Of a stretch of 20,084 nucleotides of DNA, positions 7,436-16,674 are shown piece by piece. Made by a program: the position numbers and the translations under genes. The notes beneath the pieces were generated by a model. That model was not told the DNA's origin and searched no databases. It worked only from the letters and a program-made list of their open reading frames with translations. Source of the stretch: Mesaphorura yosii (Eukaryota > Arthropoda > Collembola > Poduromorpha > Tullbergiidae). Position 1 is the stretch's first letter. Every line of letters begins with the position of its first letter. The stretch spans positions 1-20,084 of the forward strand of contig WIXG01000814.1 in NCBI GenBank assembly GCA_009869945.1, given 5' to 3'.

Positions 7436-8689
7436 TTATTCAAACAGGAGCGCATTTACGGTGTTCTCGACGATGATCTGCGCTATGAAAAGATATGAAT
7501 GCTTGTCGAATTTCGAGGCGAAACCCATTTGGAAAGTGATTGGCCGCAGCGATGTCAGCACGCGTCTTCGTCGTTTGATGACGACCGGTGAAGTCGCTGT
7601 CGGTGATTCGCCCTCCACCTGAGCCCATGACATATGCTGCAGATCGTTATCCTGTGCCATTTTTCGTAGCACCGACGCGGAAAATTCTGTGATCCGCCAG
7701 AATTCTTTGAGCCCCAGCGCGTAATGCAGGACGAGGCCGGCAGCGTGGAAGGCGCACGCCACGAAGAGCACCGGCGGGACGGAGGCCTTGACCATCGTGT
7801 TTACATACATGAAGAAAAGCGCTGCGAAAAGCAGCAGGTGACAAGGCAAACAAATCTTCGCGAAGTTGCTCTCGTTCTTGAGCGTCGCCAGTATTTGAAT
7901 TGAGCGGTGAATTCGGAGGAACTCTTCGAATCGCGCAGGCGCAGAGTGGTTCATTTTCACGTTCAAGTCAGTCACAATTTCCAGCAGGAAGTAGACAAAC
8001 GGGTAGAACGTGGCCATGGCGATGAAGACGGTGCCCGAGTTGTTCGCCAGCATTGCAAACTGCAATAATCCACTCGCGACGTATTTGACGGCTGGGACTG
8101 TTGTGGCCCCCGCGGGCTGCGAAGATTCGTATTCGGGGCAATTACAGAATAGATCCGGATCGACAGTCCTGAGTAGGTGCAGGTCACACGACGCGAGGTA
8201 CAGGAAACTGATGAGAGGAACGAGAGCGCCTTGCGCCACCATTGCAGCGGCGATTTGGACGTCACAAATCGACAGGCCCGCTTCTTTGTCTTTGTCCAAT
8301 TGCTGGAAACGTTTGCGTTCGTGCTTGCTATAAATCCCAAGCAGGGTATTCACGATGCTCGGAATGTCATCCGTACGCGTATACAGCGTCATGGCAAACA
8401 TAACGGACGTCGCCGCCATCGCCAGATTCAGTGCCTGCCACAGGCTGAGAACCGTCGTGATTCGAGCTCCGTGCTCTCGGACGTGGCTGACGTACGAGCA
8501 CAACGTGAGACTGATGTAAGCCAGATTCAGAAGCCACGAACACCATCTCCGGATTTTACTCGACCTTGATGCAAGTGGGGACAGCTCCAGGCGGGCTATC
8601 GCAGTGTTCCAGTGGATGGGAACTCCGCACATGCACGAGCCTGCATTGAACGCTGTGCCGAGAAGCGTAGCTGTGTACTTTGTGAACAT
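7436..8689 (-). CDS. Gustatory-receptor-like seven-helix protein, intronless
   Basis: A single open frame of 417 aa from the ATG at 8689 (MFTKYTATLLG) to TAA at 7436-7438. Hydrophobic segments are spread along the protein in the number expected of an insect-type gustatory receptor: WLLNLAYISLTLCSYV, ALNLAMAATSVMFAM, VAQGALVPLISFLYLA, FIAMATFYPFVYFLLE, ICLPCHLLLFAALFFMYV, VLFVACAFHAAGLVLHYAL and a final LFIAQIIVENTVNALLF. After the third helix it has C-DLH..C spaced C-x13-C, shared with the three tandem genes downstream. A KRRRR patch precedes the C-terminal PITF-x-MGFASKFDK signature. By family it would be a ligand-gated cation channel subunit in chemosensory neurons; the ligand cannot be told. 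It faces the broken esterase tail to tail (about 105 bp apart) and is divergent from the next receptor. Confidence 0.75.
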   Translation of the reverse strand: MFTKYTATLLGTAFNAGSCMCGVPIHWNTAIARLELSPLASRSSKIRRWCSWLLNLAYISLTLCSYVSHVREHGARITTVLSLWQALNLAMAATSVMFAMTLYTRTDDIPSIVNTLLGIYSKHERKRFQQLDKDKEAGLSICDVQIAAAMVAQGALVPLISFLYLASCDLHLLRTVDPDLFCNCPEYESSQPAGATTVPAVKYVASGLLQFAMLANNSGTVFIAMATFYPFVYFLLEIVTDLNVKMNHSAPARFEEFLRIHRSIQILATLKNESNFAKICLPCHLLLFAALFFMYVNTMVKASVPPVLFVACAFHAAGLVLHYALGLKEFWRITEFSASVLRKMAQDNDLQHMSWAQVEGESPTATSPVVIKRRRRVLTSLRPITFQMGFASKFDKHSYLFIAQIIVENTVNALLFE

Positions 8690-8691
8690 TC

Positions 8692-8700
8692 TCAAGTCAT
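8692..8700 (-). promoter_or_regulatory. Two-codon upstream ORF before the first receptor
   Basis: On the minus strand ATG ACT TGA ends two bases before the receptor ATG at 8689. If the transcript includes it, this minimal reading frame could act as a start-stop element that tunes initiation. The sequence is clear; any effect is inferred. Confidence 0.3.
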
Positions 8701-8763
8701 GGCATCGACAAGACTAATAATGACGCTTGGCAAACTGCTCCAAATACTAAATTATTTCGTTGG

Positions 8764-8783
8764 CAGTGAGTGAGGACTCACTG
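8764..8783. promoter_or_regulatory. Perfect 8-bp dyad in the divergent receptor promoter region
   Basis: CAGTGAGT, GAGG, ACTCACTG forms an exact inverted repeat with a 4-base loop, 75-95 bp upstream of the minus-strand receptor ATG. It may be a transcription-factor site or an RNA hairpin in the leader. Confidence 0.4.
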
Positions 8784-9432
8784 TAACTGGATTTGGTGAG
8801 CTTTTGCTTTTCTGCATCTCCAATTTTCAGTGCAGAATGACACGCGAAGTATAATTTTAATTTGGACTAGACTATCGGCTCAATTTTCGTTCCGCATGAG
8901 GAATTCATTTAAATATTTATTTATGGCGGCAATTAATTAATCACAGATGCTCTGGAGTCAATTAAACATTAACGTAGCCTGTCATGTCCAAGAAAACACT
9001 TGAAGCATTTTAAGCACTTAGCATTTTACTGAAGGCTATGAAGGACATGTTGCTAAACTCATCTTTAGATTGTCACACACGATACGATGTTAAATGGTAG
9101 AGTTAAAAGTAGTAGTATGTTAATAGTAGTGTGTCTAGTGTGGTACAATTTCTAGCAAAGACTTGCTTGTACCAACTTTTTACAACCAACATGTCGCATT
9201 TCTAGCCAAGATTAAAGCTTTCATTTTCATGTAACCCATTTAATGGGAACCTAAATTCGGACAATTTGGTCCCGTTGGTCGATGAACCGATAACTGACAA
9301 GTGGTTAAGTCGAGACAAGCATCAATTTGAAAGGCAAAACATGTTCTACAGCTCCTGTCTTCAAATTGCCAAGTTTAATTAGTGCTTGTTCTCTTTTTAT
9401 TATGATTACAATCATGATCACAACTCGAAGTA
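8784..9432. other. Divergent intergenic region between two receptor genes
   Basis: AT-rich, no gene. It holds an ATTTAAATATTTATTTATGG stretch (about 8907-8926), a short hairpin CCCATT-T-AATGGG (about 9236-9248) and GTAGTAGT-type simple sequence (about 9107-9130). An upstream ATG at 9402 opens a 15-codon frame that overlaps the start of the next receptor out of frame. It should contain the promoters of both flanking genes, but no clear TATA box was found. Confidence 0.4.
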
Positions 9433-10731
9433 ATGACGATGTGTCATAACAGAACAATGCTACGAGGAGTAGCAGAACAGGCATTTTATTTACCGACTTC
9501 GACTCACCAAGAACGAAACCACGATCGTGAGCTCGACGAAATGTTGACCCCCGAAGTGCTCGACACTTTCGGCACGGCCATCCGTCTAGGATTCAAGCTA
9601 GGCTCAATCCCATTTGAATGGGACCCGCATTTGCATCAGCTGCGCTTAGCTCGCCGTCGGTCGACGCTCTTTCTCAGGGCGCTCATTGTTACCAGCACTT
9701 TCTGCTGCACATCCGCCTTGTGGTGGCAATACCTGAAGGACGTATTTGGCTTCACACCATCCGCACACAAAAAGACGACTCTAACGCTCCTGACGATCTA
9801 CCTATACATTCTCACAATCTTCACGTTCACTTCCGTGCTGAACGTCGTCATTTGGATGCAAGGTGAAGAGATTGCAACTTTCTTCAATCAAATGATCGCA
9901 TCAGACAGGAAATTCCAACGCCATCTCGCAAGGCAGGGTGCGCCGGCGTCTCCGTCCATGCCGCTGCTGTCACTGCCACTGCATCTCCAGATGAAGATCT
10001 TGATCTGGGACATGTACACGTCTTGCATTCCGGGCGCGCTCGACGCCCTGAACGAGAATAACATCGTCCGGAAGTATTTACTGAGTCTGAGTTCCGAGTC
10101 CACGACTTACGCGTACACACAGTTGTTCGCGCTGGTCCTCGCCCTCTTCGTGTTGACCGTATCGGCATGCAACGTGATCTTCCTCGTACTTTTTCTCCAG
10201 CTGATCTACACGAATTGGACCAATTTCAGGCTCAAGCAGCTTCAGCAAGCTCGAAAAGTGAGTCGCGAGCAATACCGGGCGTACAGAGTTCTGTACTACA
10301 TCAGCACCCTCTTCGGCGGTTTCACAAGGCATCTCGTCCTTCCCGCGCAATTCTGCACGGCGCTCGTGCTCTATGTCAGCTCGTTCTACGCGTCGGCGCG
10401 AATTCTCAGGGGGCTCACCGCCTCCCCCGCCGAACCCGCGGAACTCAGTCCAGCGCCGTCGATGCTCCTTCTCCCTGTCGGCGTTGTGGGCGTCGTCTTC
10501 TTTCAGCTGATCGCTATCGTACCGCCTGCGCAACTCAATTACACTTCGGTTTCATTTCAGAGGGCCGCCGCGACCGCCGCCGCCGCCAGCCCAGCATTGA
10601 GACGCCGGTTTCGTGGCTGTGCGGCAATACGGATTTACGTGGGAAACCTTTTCTTCGTAAATCGTGCGACCTTCTTTGCGTTCACATCGTTTGGGTTGAG
10701 TTATGCGGTCACATTTCTAGTGACTACCTAA
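9433..10731 (+). CDS. Gustatory-receptor-like seven-helix protein, divergent member, intronless
   Basis: A single frame of 432 aa starting MTMCHNRTML. The first 75 residues are hydrophilic and include GSIPFEWDP, a motif type common near the N terminus of gustatory receptors. Likely membrane segments are at about 78-99, 115-141, 228-259 (long, probably two packed stretches), 300-324, 343-365 and 412-430. The C-terminal end (GNLFFVNRATFFAF.., YAVTFLV) is closer to the usual gustatory-receptor TM7 pattern (TYxxxxxQF region) than that of its neighbours. It lacks the C-x13-C pair and the MGFAGHFDK signature, so it belongs to another subfamily. A small alanine expansion (RAAATAAAASPAL, about 377-389), encoded by a GCC/CCG run, sits in the loop before the last helix. 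It is head to head with the receptor at 7436-8689. The ligand is unknown. Confidence 0.72.
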   Translation: MTMCHNRTMLRGVAEQAFYLPTSTHQERNHDRELDEMLTPEVLDTFGTAIRLGFKLGSIPFEWDPHLHQLRLARRRSTLFLRALIVTSTFCCTSALWWQYLKDVFGFTPSAHKKTTLTLLTIYLYILTIFTFTSVLNVVIWMQGEEIATFFNQMIASDRKFQRHLARQGAPASPSMPLLSLPLHLQMKILIWDMYTSCIPGALDALNENNIVRKYLLSLSSESTTYAYTQLFALVLALFVLTVSACNVIFLVLFLQLIYTNWTNFRLKQLQQARKVSREQYRAYRVLYYISTLFGGFTRHLVLPAQFCTALVLYVSSFYASARILRGLTASPAEPAELSPAPSMLLLPVGVVGVVFFQLIAIVPPAQLNYTSVSFQRAAATAAAASPALRRRFRGCAAIRIYVGNLFFVNRATFFAFTSFGLSYAVTFLVTT

Positions 10732-11123
10732 ATCACAAGGATGTACATCATTCATCTAGTAAATTATATGTGAGACCTGTTTTTCTGGGTTTTTTTTCCG
10801 TTACAGTTCAATTTGTCCCGTAATTGCGGTGGTGCTGAATTTCACAACCTACCTGGAATGGACTCCAGCAGATGTTTTTAGCCCAATTTGCAGAAAAAGC
10901 ATAAATTATTCCATATTTGCCATCACACAAATTAGGAATCACAAAGAATGCGCGAATGCGAAACCAATTTAGTACTATATTTTGCCTCCACTTGTATATG
11001 TGGCACACATAGGCACCAGAACAGAATAGACTCTGGCTCCCTTCGGCGCGAGGTGCGTCCTGTCGAGGCCTTCATTTTTCTTGTGTCCAGCTCACAATTC
11101 GCCAAATCGCCTAAAAAATCGTG
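10732..11123. other. Intergenic region between receptor genes
   Basis: No gene. It holds the 3' flank of the preceding receptor and the promoter of the next. A TGTATATG word at 10993-11000, about 124 bp before the next ATG, is a possible weak TATA element. Confidence 0.35.
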
Positions 11124-12314
11124 ATGTACACGGACTCCACCCTCAAAACAATCGACGTCGCCCTCCGCTGGGCGTCGTACGCGGCCGGCACCCGCTTCGT
11201 CTGGAATCGGGCTCGATCCCGTGCAGAATTGCGCCCTTCTTCGCTGGGCACGTTTTTTGATAAGTGGTTCTCGCTTGCAAGCGTCGTCGCGAATGTAACA
11301 ATCGGGTTCGCCTCGTTTTACATCCACGTCGGCACGCACAAGCACGGCTTTCGCCTCCACACGCTCGAGGACTTTTGGGTCACGCTGGTGGCCGTCGGCT
11401 CGTTTATTGGTACATCCATTTTTCCTGTCCACACTGATGCCTCTACACTTTGTTCATTGCTGAACGGATCAATTGCACTCTCGGAAAGTGTGTACGGCAA
11501 GGGCGAGGGCAAGAGTAGCCTGGGACACCGGCAACGGCAACTCGGTGATACCCTGTTCAAGGTCATGACCTTCACACTCATCGTCATGATGGTCCAGATA
11601 CCCACCATTTACATCACCGACTGCCGCCTCCACGTCCTGCAGACGTTGATGCCTTACGAAGTATGTGAACTCAAAACCGTCGTCTCTTGGGCATCGACAA
11701 AGTCCGCGCCGATTAGCACCGTCGTCGCTGTTGTAAGGTCCGTGTGCTTGTTTGTACTTCAAGGAACCTTATCGGTCAATCTTTTGGGCGGAGGCCTCGC
11801 GTTCTTTGTCTTCGTTTACCCAACACTCTTCTCGACGCTCGGCATCCTCAACCACTTGCGAGAGCCCGCAGAAAAAGTGGCCTACAGAAAAGCCCTTCGA
11901 ACCCACAACGCAGTTCGTATCTGGGCATCTGCACTCAATGCAAGCCAATTCGGCCGTTTTGTATTTCCCGGTCACCTTCTTCAGTTCTCACTCTTGTTTT
12001 TCTTTGACGTCCGAGCCACGGTGAAGGGATCCATGCCGGCGGCTATCCTCGTCTGTGTGGTAGCCACTGCCTTTGTTGTTGTCCTCCACTACGTGCTCCT
12101 GATTGCGGTGTTCTGGCACATCACCGAAGCGTCCGTAGCTTGGCTGAGCCGCATGAAGAAGAACGTCCTGCCCAGACAAAGCGAACGGCGCGAGCTACGA
12201 GCTTGCCCGCCAATCAAGTTCGAGATGGGATTCGCGGGTCACTTTGATAAGAAACTCTATCTCCTGATAGCCTTTGCAATAGTCGACACTTCTATTAATA
12301 GTCTTTTGCTTTGA
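11124..12314 (+). CDS. Gustatory-receptor-like protein, first of three tandem paralogues
   Basis: 396 aa, intronless, starting at ATG 11124 (MYTDSTLKTIDVALRWASY); the start is supported by the same MYT..FKxIxVAL beginning in both downstream paralogues. Predicted helices lie at about 48-69, 84-103, 143-164, 199-236 (likely one long or two short), 279-300, 304-332 and 378-396. After the third helix C167 and C181 (DCRLHVLQTLMPYEVC, C-x13-C) are conserved among paralogues and could form a disulfide in an outer loop. The C-terminal CPPIKFEMGFAGHFDK, then YLLIAFAIVD and INSLLL at the very end, defines the subfamily. By relation to gustatory receptors it is probably a subunit of a ligand-gated cation channel in the sensory membrane. 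Confidence 0.75.
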   Translation: MYTDSTLKTIDVALRWASYAAGTRFVWNRARSRAELRPSSLGTFFDKWFSLASVVANVTIGFASFYIHVGTHKHGFRLHTLEDFWVTLVAVGSFIGTSIFPVHTDASTLCSLLNGSIALSESVYGKGEGKSSLGHRQRQLGDTLFKVMTFTLIVMMVQIPTIYITDCRLHVLQTLMPYEVCELKTVVSWASTKSAPISTVVAVVRSVCLFVLQGTLSVNLLGGGLAFFVFVYPTLFSTLGILNHLREPAEKVAYRKALRTHNAVRIWASALNASQFGRFVFPGHLLQFSLLFFFDVRATVKGSMPAAILVCVVATAFVVVLHYVLLIAVFWHITEASVAWLSRMKKNVLPRQSERRELRACPPIKFEMGFAGHFDKKLYLLIAFAIVDTSINSLLL

Positions 12315-12817
12315 AGAGCGTTAAATTATGTTTTGAGTTGCGGCGATTTGTTCCTTGGTTTCAAGGCTTTTACTTTACTGACCTTCGTTCTTGGAATGGC
12401 TTCAGCGAATTTATGAGCCAATTTGCACAAAATACTCTACTAAATAATTCAGCGCCCGAGGCCGCACCTGCCCACTTTTGGCATCCAAATTCAAAGCATG
12501 GATACTTATCTCAGAATCTTGTGACAATCAAAATTCCTCTTTCCTTATCATTTATCAATGAAGTACGGAAATGGCAGGTACTTAACAATTACACAATTGC
12601 CAAATCCTTTCACCAAAGCTCCGCTGCGCTGCTATTCAATAAATTAACTTTGGCATTCTTCGCCCCTACAAGCATTCTCAACAACAAACACAAAGCCAAT
12701 GAATGAACAAGGAAAAGAATAAAAGAGTAGCCTTCAAGAATCAAATGAGGCAGGCTAGCTAATCGAAATCGTATTTCGTAGTTCAGTTTGACTTCGACTC
12801 CAGCTCAGCCGCCAGCA
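12315..12817. other. Intergenic region between tandem receptors, with polyadenylation signals
   Basis: No gene with an ATG is supported. AATAAA occurs at 12638-12643 and again at 12718-12723; either could end the transcript of the preceding receptor, giving a 3' UTR of 0.3-0.4 kb. The promoter of the next receptor should lie in the last 100 bases, without a clear TATA. Confidence 0.4.
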
Positions 12818-14071
12818 ATGTACACACCAGCTACCTTCAAAACGATCAACGTCGCCTTGCGCTGGGCGTCGTACTCGACGGGCACGCCATTCGTCTGGGA
12901 TCGGACTCGATGCCGGACCGAAATGCGCCGCCCCACACTGGGTACTCTATTTGACAAGTGGTTCTCGATTGGCTGCTTGCTCACGCATCTCGCAATCGGC
13001 CTCGCTTCGTACTACGTTCACGTAGCCCAGCACCGCTTCCGCCTGCACACCGTCGACGAGGTTTGGGTCGCCCAGGTGGCTGCCTGCTCTTTTCTCGGCG
13101 TGTCCGTCCTCTTCCTCCATGCGGACACTCTGAGCATGCGATCGCTGTTGAATACATCGATCCAACTCTCGGAAAGAGTTTACGGCAAGAGTCAGAGTGG
13201 GAGTCAGCCTGACCAAGGGCGACGCCAACGTCAACGGAGTCTACGGAGTGATACACTGTTTAAGCTGATGACCTCAGCGATTATGTTCATGATTACGTTG
13301 ACACCGGCCGTTTACATCACCGACTGTCGTCTCCATATCCTTCGCACGTTGATGCCGTTCGAAGTGTGCCAAGTCCCTCACATGTCGTGGGCCCCTGTGG
13401 CCGCGACCTTGACTGCCCATCCCTTCGCGATGGCCTTCGTTCTGCTCCGATATGTGGGCTTGTTCGTGCTGCAAGCCTCAATATTCATCAATCTGCTGGG
13501 TGGAATTCTTGCTTTCCTCGTTTTCCAGTACCCCACACTCTTTTCGACACTCGGTATCCTGAAACACTTGCAGCGGACAACGAACATGCCCTTCAAAACG
13601 GCCCTCCGAACCCACAACGCAATTCACATTTGGGCAACCATCCTAAACACGAGCCATTACGGTCGTTTTGTGCTTCCTGGTCACTTGGTTCAAATTTCCC
13701 TCCTGTTTCTCTTCAACGTGCGTGCAACGGTGAAGGGAACCGTCCCTGTCATTATTCTGATGTACATGGTATGCTCTGGCTTCACGATTTTCCTGCACTA
13801 CGTACTTCTTATCGCACTATTCTGGCGCATCAACGAAGCGTCCGAGGCGTGGCTCAGACATGTGAAAAGGAAATTTCGACCCGGGCGCGGGCGCGGGCGG
13901 GGGCGGGGGCGGCGGAACGACAAAGGCCTGCAACTGGAACGTCGATTGCAGCTGCGGGCGAGTCGGCCAATCAAATTTGACATGGGATTCGCGGGGCACT
14001 TCGATAAGAATCTGTATCTGTTGATAGCCAGCGTTATCGTGGACACTTCAGTCAATAGTCTCCTGCTATAA
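12818..14071 (+). CDS. Gustatory-receptor-like protein, second tandem paralogue, with Arg-Gly tract
   Basis: 417 aa, intronless, starting MYTPATFKTINVALRWASY at ATG 12818. The frame is open a few codons further upstream but without another ATG. Helix layout, the C-x13-C pair (DCRLHILRTLMPFEVC) and the terminal RPIKFDMGFAGHFDK..VNSLLL all match its neighbours. It differs by a PGRGRGRGRGRR tract (about residues 355-366, bases 13880-13918) in the loop before the last helix, where the first paralogue has only a short linker. The tract is coded by a GGGCGC/GGGCGG run and looks like a simple-repeat expansion. The reading frame is kept. The function is as for the other tandem receptors; the ligand is unknown. 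Confidence 0.75.
   Translation: MYTPATFKTINVALRWASYSTGTPFVWDRTRCRTEMRRPTLGTLFDKWFSIGCLLTHLAIGLASYYVHVAQHRFRLHTVDEVWVAQVAACSFLGVSVLFLHADTLSMRSLLNTSIQLSERVYGKSQSGSQPDQGRRQRQRSLRSDTLFKLMTSAIMFMITLTPAVYITDCRLHILRTLMPFEVCQVPHMSWAPVAATLTAHPFAMAFVLLRYVGLFVLQASIFINLLGGILAFLVFQYPTLFSTLGILKHLQRTTNMPFKTALRTHNAIHIWATILNTSHYGRFVLPGHLVQISLLFLFNVRATVKGTVPVIILMYMVCSGFTIFLHYVLLIALFWRINEASEAWLRHVKRKFRPGRGRGRGRGRRNDKGLQLERRLQLRASRPIKFDMGFAGHFDKNLYLLIASVIVDTSVNSLLL
13883..13909 (+). repeat. G-rich run with quadruplex-forming pattern inside a receptor gene
   Basis: GGG at 13883, 13889 and 13895, then GGGGG at 13899 and 13905, separated by 1-3 bases, satisfies the usual G3+N1-7 quadruplex pattern. It lies on the coding strand, so it would also be in the mRNA. 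It encodes the Arg-Gly tract. Confidence 0.7.
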
Positions 14072-14539
14072 TAATTATTGAACTCTTCAAATCACTAAAT
14101 TCGTTTACTTGGAATTTTAAATGTCAAAGATTGAATTACATTCTTCACTCTAAATGCATACCGAGTTCAAAGTCGCAAATTGGCTGCAGTGAATTTCCAA
14201 GTCGAATTTGGTGGCAAATAACTCAGGAACAACAAAGTGGCAGTAATACGCTAGATAACACGCCTATGTTGCTGCGAAACAAGTGAAACACCAGAAAAGT
14301 GACGGTTATGAGAATTTTGAGGGCCCGTTCAATTTTCCCGGAACTGTTTTGTCGTTTTACATTTTGCAAGTTTGTGCCACACTGAAATTAGTGGTTGAAA
14401 ATGCTGACGCACACGTGTTGAGTGGCAGGCACTTGACGACTTAACGAGCACGTCGGGTAAATAATTCAGAAGTCTAAACGAGGGTTCCTTCAGCAGTCAG
14501 CTCCTAAGCTCCTATTCATTTCAAAACTTCAGACTGAAG
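14072..14539. other. Intergenic region before the third tandem receptor
   Basis: No gene. Contains CACACGTGTTG (about 14410-14420, an E-box-like palindrome) and no clear TATA box. No AATAAA was seen close to the preceding stop. Confidence 0.35.
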
Positions 14540-15757
14540 ATGTACACAAGCAGAACCTTCAAAATCATCGAGGTTGCGCTGCGATGTGCGTCCTACACGA
14601 CGGGTACACCTTTTGTATGGAACTGGATCACACTCCGTGTCGATCTTCGTACCCCGTCGTCGTCGTCATCGTTTGTCACGCAATTCGACAGATGGTATTC
14701 AATCATTGGGGTCCTGCTTTACGTCCCGATTGTGATCACATCATATTTCCTGCACACGACCAAGCACGGCGTCGGCGTACGACTTCAGACTACCGAAGAC
14801 TTCTGGGTCACGATGTTGGCTGTCTGTGTATTCATGAGTGCTTTTACGCTGGCGGCGCAGACGGATGTGCAGGCACTTCGATCCCTGCTGAACAGATCAA
14901 TCGAATTGTCGGAAAAGGTGTTTAAGTTTAAGAACAATCTATCAATCAGCAAAAAGCGCCAAGGGCAGGTCACGGCGCTTGCGTCTGTGGTCGTGGGATT
15001 CATGTACATGATGCTTCAGACTCCGATCACTTACATCTCCGACTGTCGCCTTCATCTTTTCCACACGCTGATACCATCGGAGACATGTGCGTTGGAGCAG
15101 CTGCTGCGGCAGCTGTCTTGGAACGAGAATCCATCAGATTTTCTGATTTCTCACCCACTGCTTACGATCTTTGTTTTAATGCGATGGGCATGCCTCGAAA
15201 TCGTGCAGGTTGCAATGGCCGTCAATTATATGGGTGGAATCCTCGTCTACGTCGTGTTTCTTTATCCTACGCTCTTTTCGACGCTGGATATTCTGAAATA
15301 CTTGCGCCAGCAGTCCTTCAGCACGGCACTTCAATCCCACAACGCGATTCATGTTTGGGTGTCGTCTCTTCATTCGATGGACTGCTGGCATTTTCTCTTT
15401 CCCGGCCACGTGTTCCAAATTTCGATCATTTTTCTCTTCTGCCTTCACGTCATCGTCAAAGGCCACACCCCTTTGGTCATGTTGCTGGGTTTAGCTTCCA
15501 CTACTCTGATGATCGTCCTGCACTACGTTGTTTTGATGGCGGCCTTCTGGCGGATCACCGAAGCTTCCGAGGCGTGGATTCAGCATGTGAGGAAGGATAA
15601 AGGCATTAGGCCGGATAAATTGGTTTGCCGTCATCAGCTGCGGTCCTGTCGACCAATCAAATTCGCGATGGGGTTCGCGGGACATTTTGATAAGACACTC
15701 TATCTGTTAGTAGCTAAGGCTATCGTCGACAATACAATCAATAGCCTTGTACTGTAA
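14540..15757 (+). CDS. Gustatory-receptor-like protein, third tandem paralogue
   Basis: 405 aa, intronless, starting MYTSRTFKIIEVALRCASY. It shares with the two genes upstream the TGTPFVWN N-terminal motif, a DFWVTMLAV second helix, C-x13-C (DCRLHLFHTLIPSETC), PTLFSTLDILKYL, FPGHVFQISIIFLF and the end RPIKFAMGFAGHFDK..INSLVL. A run of five serines (TPSSSSSF, from a TCG repeat at about 14655-14672) lies before the first helix and is not present in the others. The same probable function as a chemosensory channel subunit applies. It is the most divergent of the three but has no breaks. Confidence 0.75.
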   Translation: MYTSRTFKIIEVALRCASYTTGTPFVWNWITLRVDLRTPSSSSSFVTQFDRWYSIIGVLLYVPIVITSYFLHTTKHGVGVRLQTTEDFWVTMLAVCVFMSAFTLAAQTDVQALRSLLNRSIELSEKVFKFKNNLSISKKRQGQVTALASVVVGFMYMMLQTPITYISDCRLHLFHTLIPSETCALEQLLRQLSWNENPSDFLISHPLLTIFVLMRWACLEIVQVAMAVNYMGGILVYVVFLYPTLFSTLDILKYLRQQSFSTALQSHNAIHVWVSSLHSMDCWHFLFPGHVFQISIIFLFCLHVIVKGHTPLVMLLGLASTTLMIVLHYVVLMAAFWRITEASEAWIQHVRKDKGIRPDKLVCRHQLRSCRPIKFAMGFAGHFDKTLYLLVAKAIVDNTINSLVL

Positions 15758-16674
15758 GAATTGTAAAAGTTAAAAAAATAACGCTCCTCATTATCTTCTG
15801 TTACTTCGCCAGACGTTATTGTTACAAGGAGTAACACGAATAAATTTGATAGAGTATGAGCGACCCAAGCTTTGCTACTGTTACTGCTGTTACTTTTGTT
15901 ACTGCAGCCAGCGAACCAAACAATTTTGAATTTACTTGTCAAAAAGTGAACTGAAAGTGGTTTTAAGAAGTTGTCATTTCTCAAAATGCCACGAAGAAGT
16001 GAAAGATCCAGTTTGCTGTAGTTGGCTGAGCTGGATGGTCTTATAGGACTGAAATGTGCAAGAAGCAACAGGACACGCCGGGTCCGGTTGAACACGTCCT
16101 GAGCGTTGCCAATTCATTTTCATCTCACAATCTACAAGTATTTTTCGCTTCACCGATCAAACTCTCTCTGTACTGTACGTCAACAATATCCCACGACAGC
16201 AGATTATAATATTGCGTAAACGAAACCCAGTTTATCGTCATCGTGGCTTGACCATCATGAAATCATAATCAATTTCAACCAACTCTTTCTTCAAGTCTAA
16301 ATCGTCAAGTGTTGGGATTTTTGTATGGTATGACATCACTCTAGGTTTCCTTTCCCATTTTGAATGTTGGCTTTGGTTTCTTTGGCTTACTTTTACACAA
16401 TTCCATTTTTTACATTAATTACGGCTACTTTGTCGAAATCTATTTTAAAATCGGACAAAACTGCGCCGAAAGTTGAGCAAACTTTTTTTTTGTAAAATTA
16501 CTGATAACGAATTGTATGATTGATTGTCAAACTACTGTGCTGTGCCAATAAATTCTTGCCTTCAGCAATCCTGATAAGCACATTTTATTCAGTCGTACTC
16601 CTACACGTGCTTGAAAAAGTACTGCCAACCTTTAATTGTAAATTTCATCGCATTGCATTTGCATCGCAAAAAAC
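15758..16674. other. Long intergenic region with 3' signal and a 9-bp repeat
   Basis: AATAAA at 15839-15844, 81 bases after the receptor stop, is the likely poly(A) signal. At 15880-15906 GTTACT recurs exactly every 9 bases, three times. The remainder is AT-rich with T runs (about 16486-16493) and no supportable gene. The last part should hold the promoter of the zinc-finger gene; no clear TATA. Confidence 0.4.

Noticed and set aside
10167..10823. 218-codon plus-strand frame within the divergent receptor
   Set aside because: It lies in another frame of a clear seven-helix receptor; its Arg/Ser/Pro-rich composition is typical of a shadow of GC-rich coding sequence.
12311..12706. 131-codon open frame directly after the first tandem receptor
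   Set aside because: It begins with TTG overlapping the receptor stop, has no early ATG, shows no recognisable domain and contains an AATAAA signal; it is best read as 3' UTR and spacer.
15700..16095. 131-codon frame on the minus strand overlapping the end of the third tandem receptor
   Set aside because: No ATG at its start, it overlaps a real gene in antisense, and part of its protein is just the translation of the GTTACT repeat.
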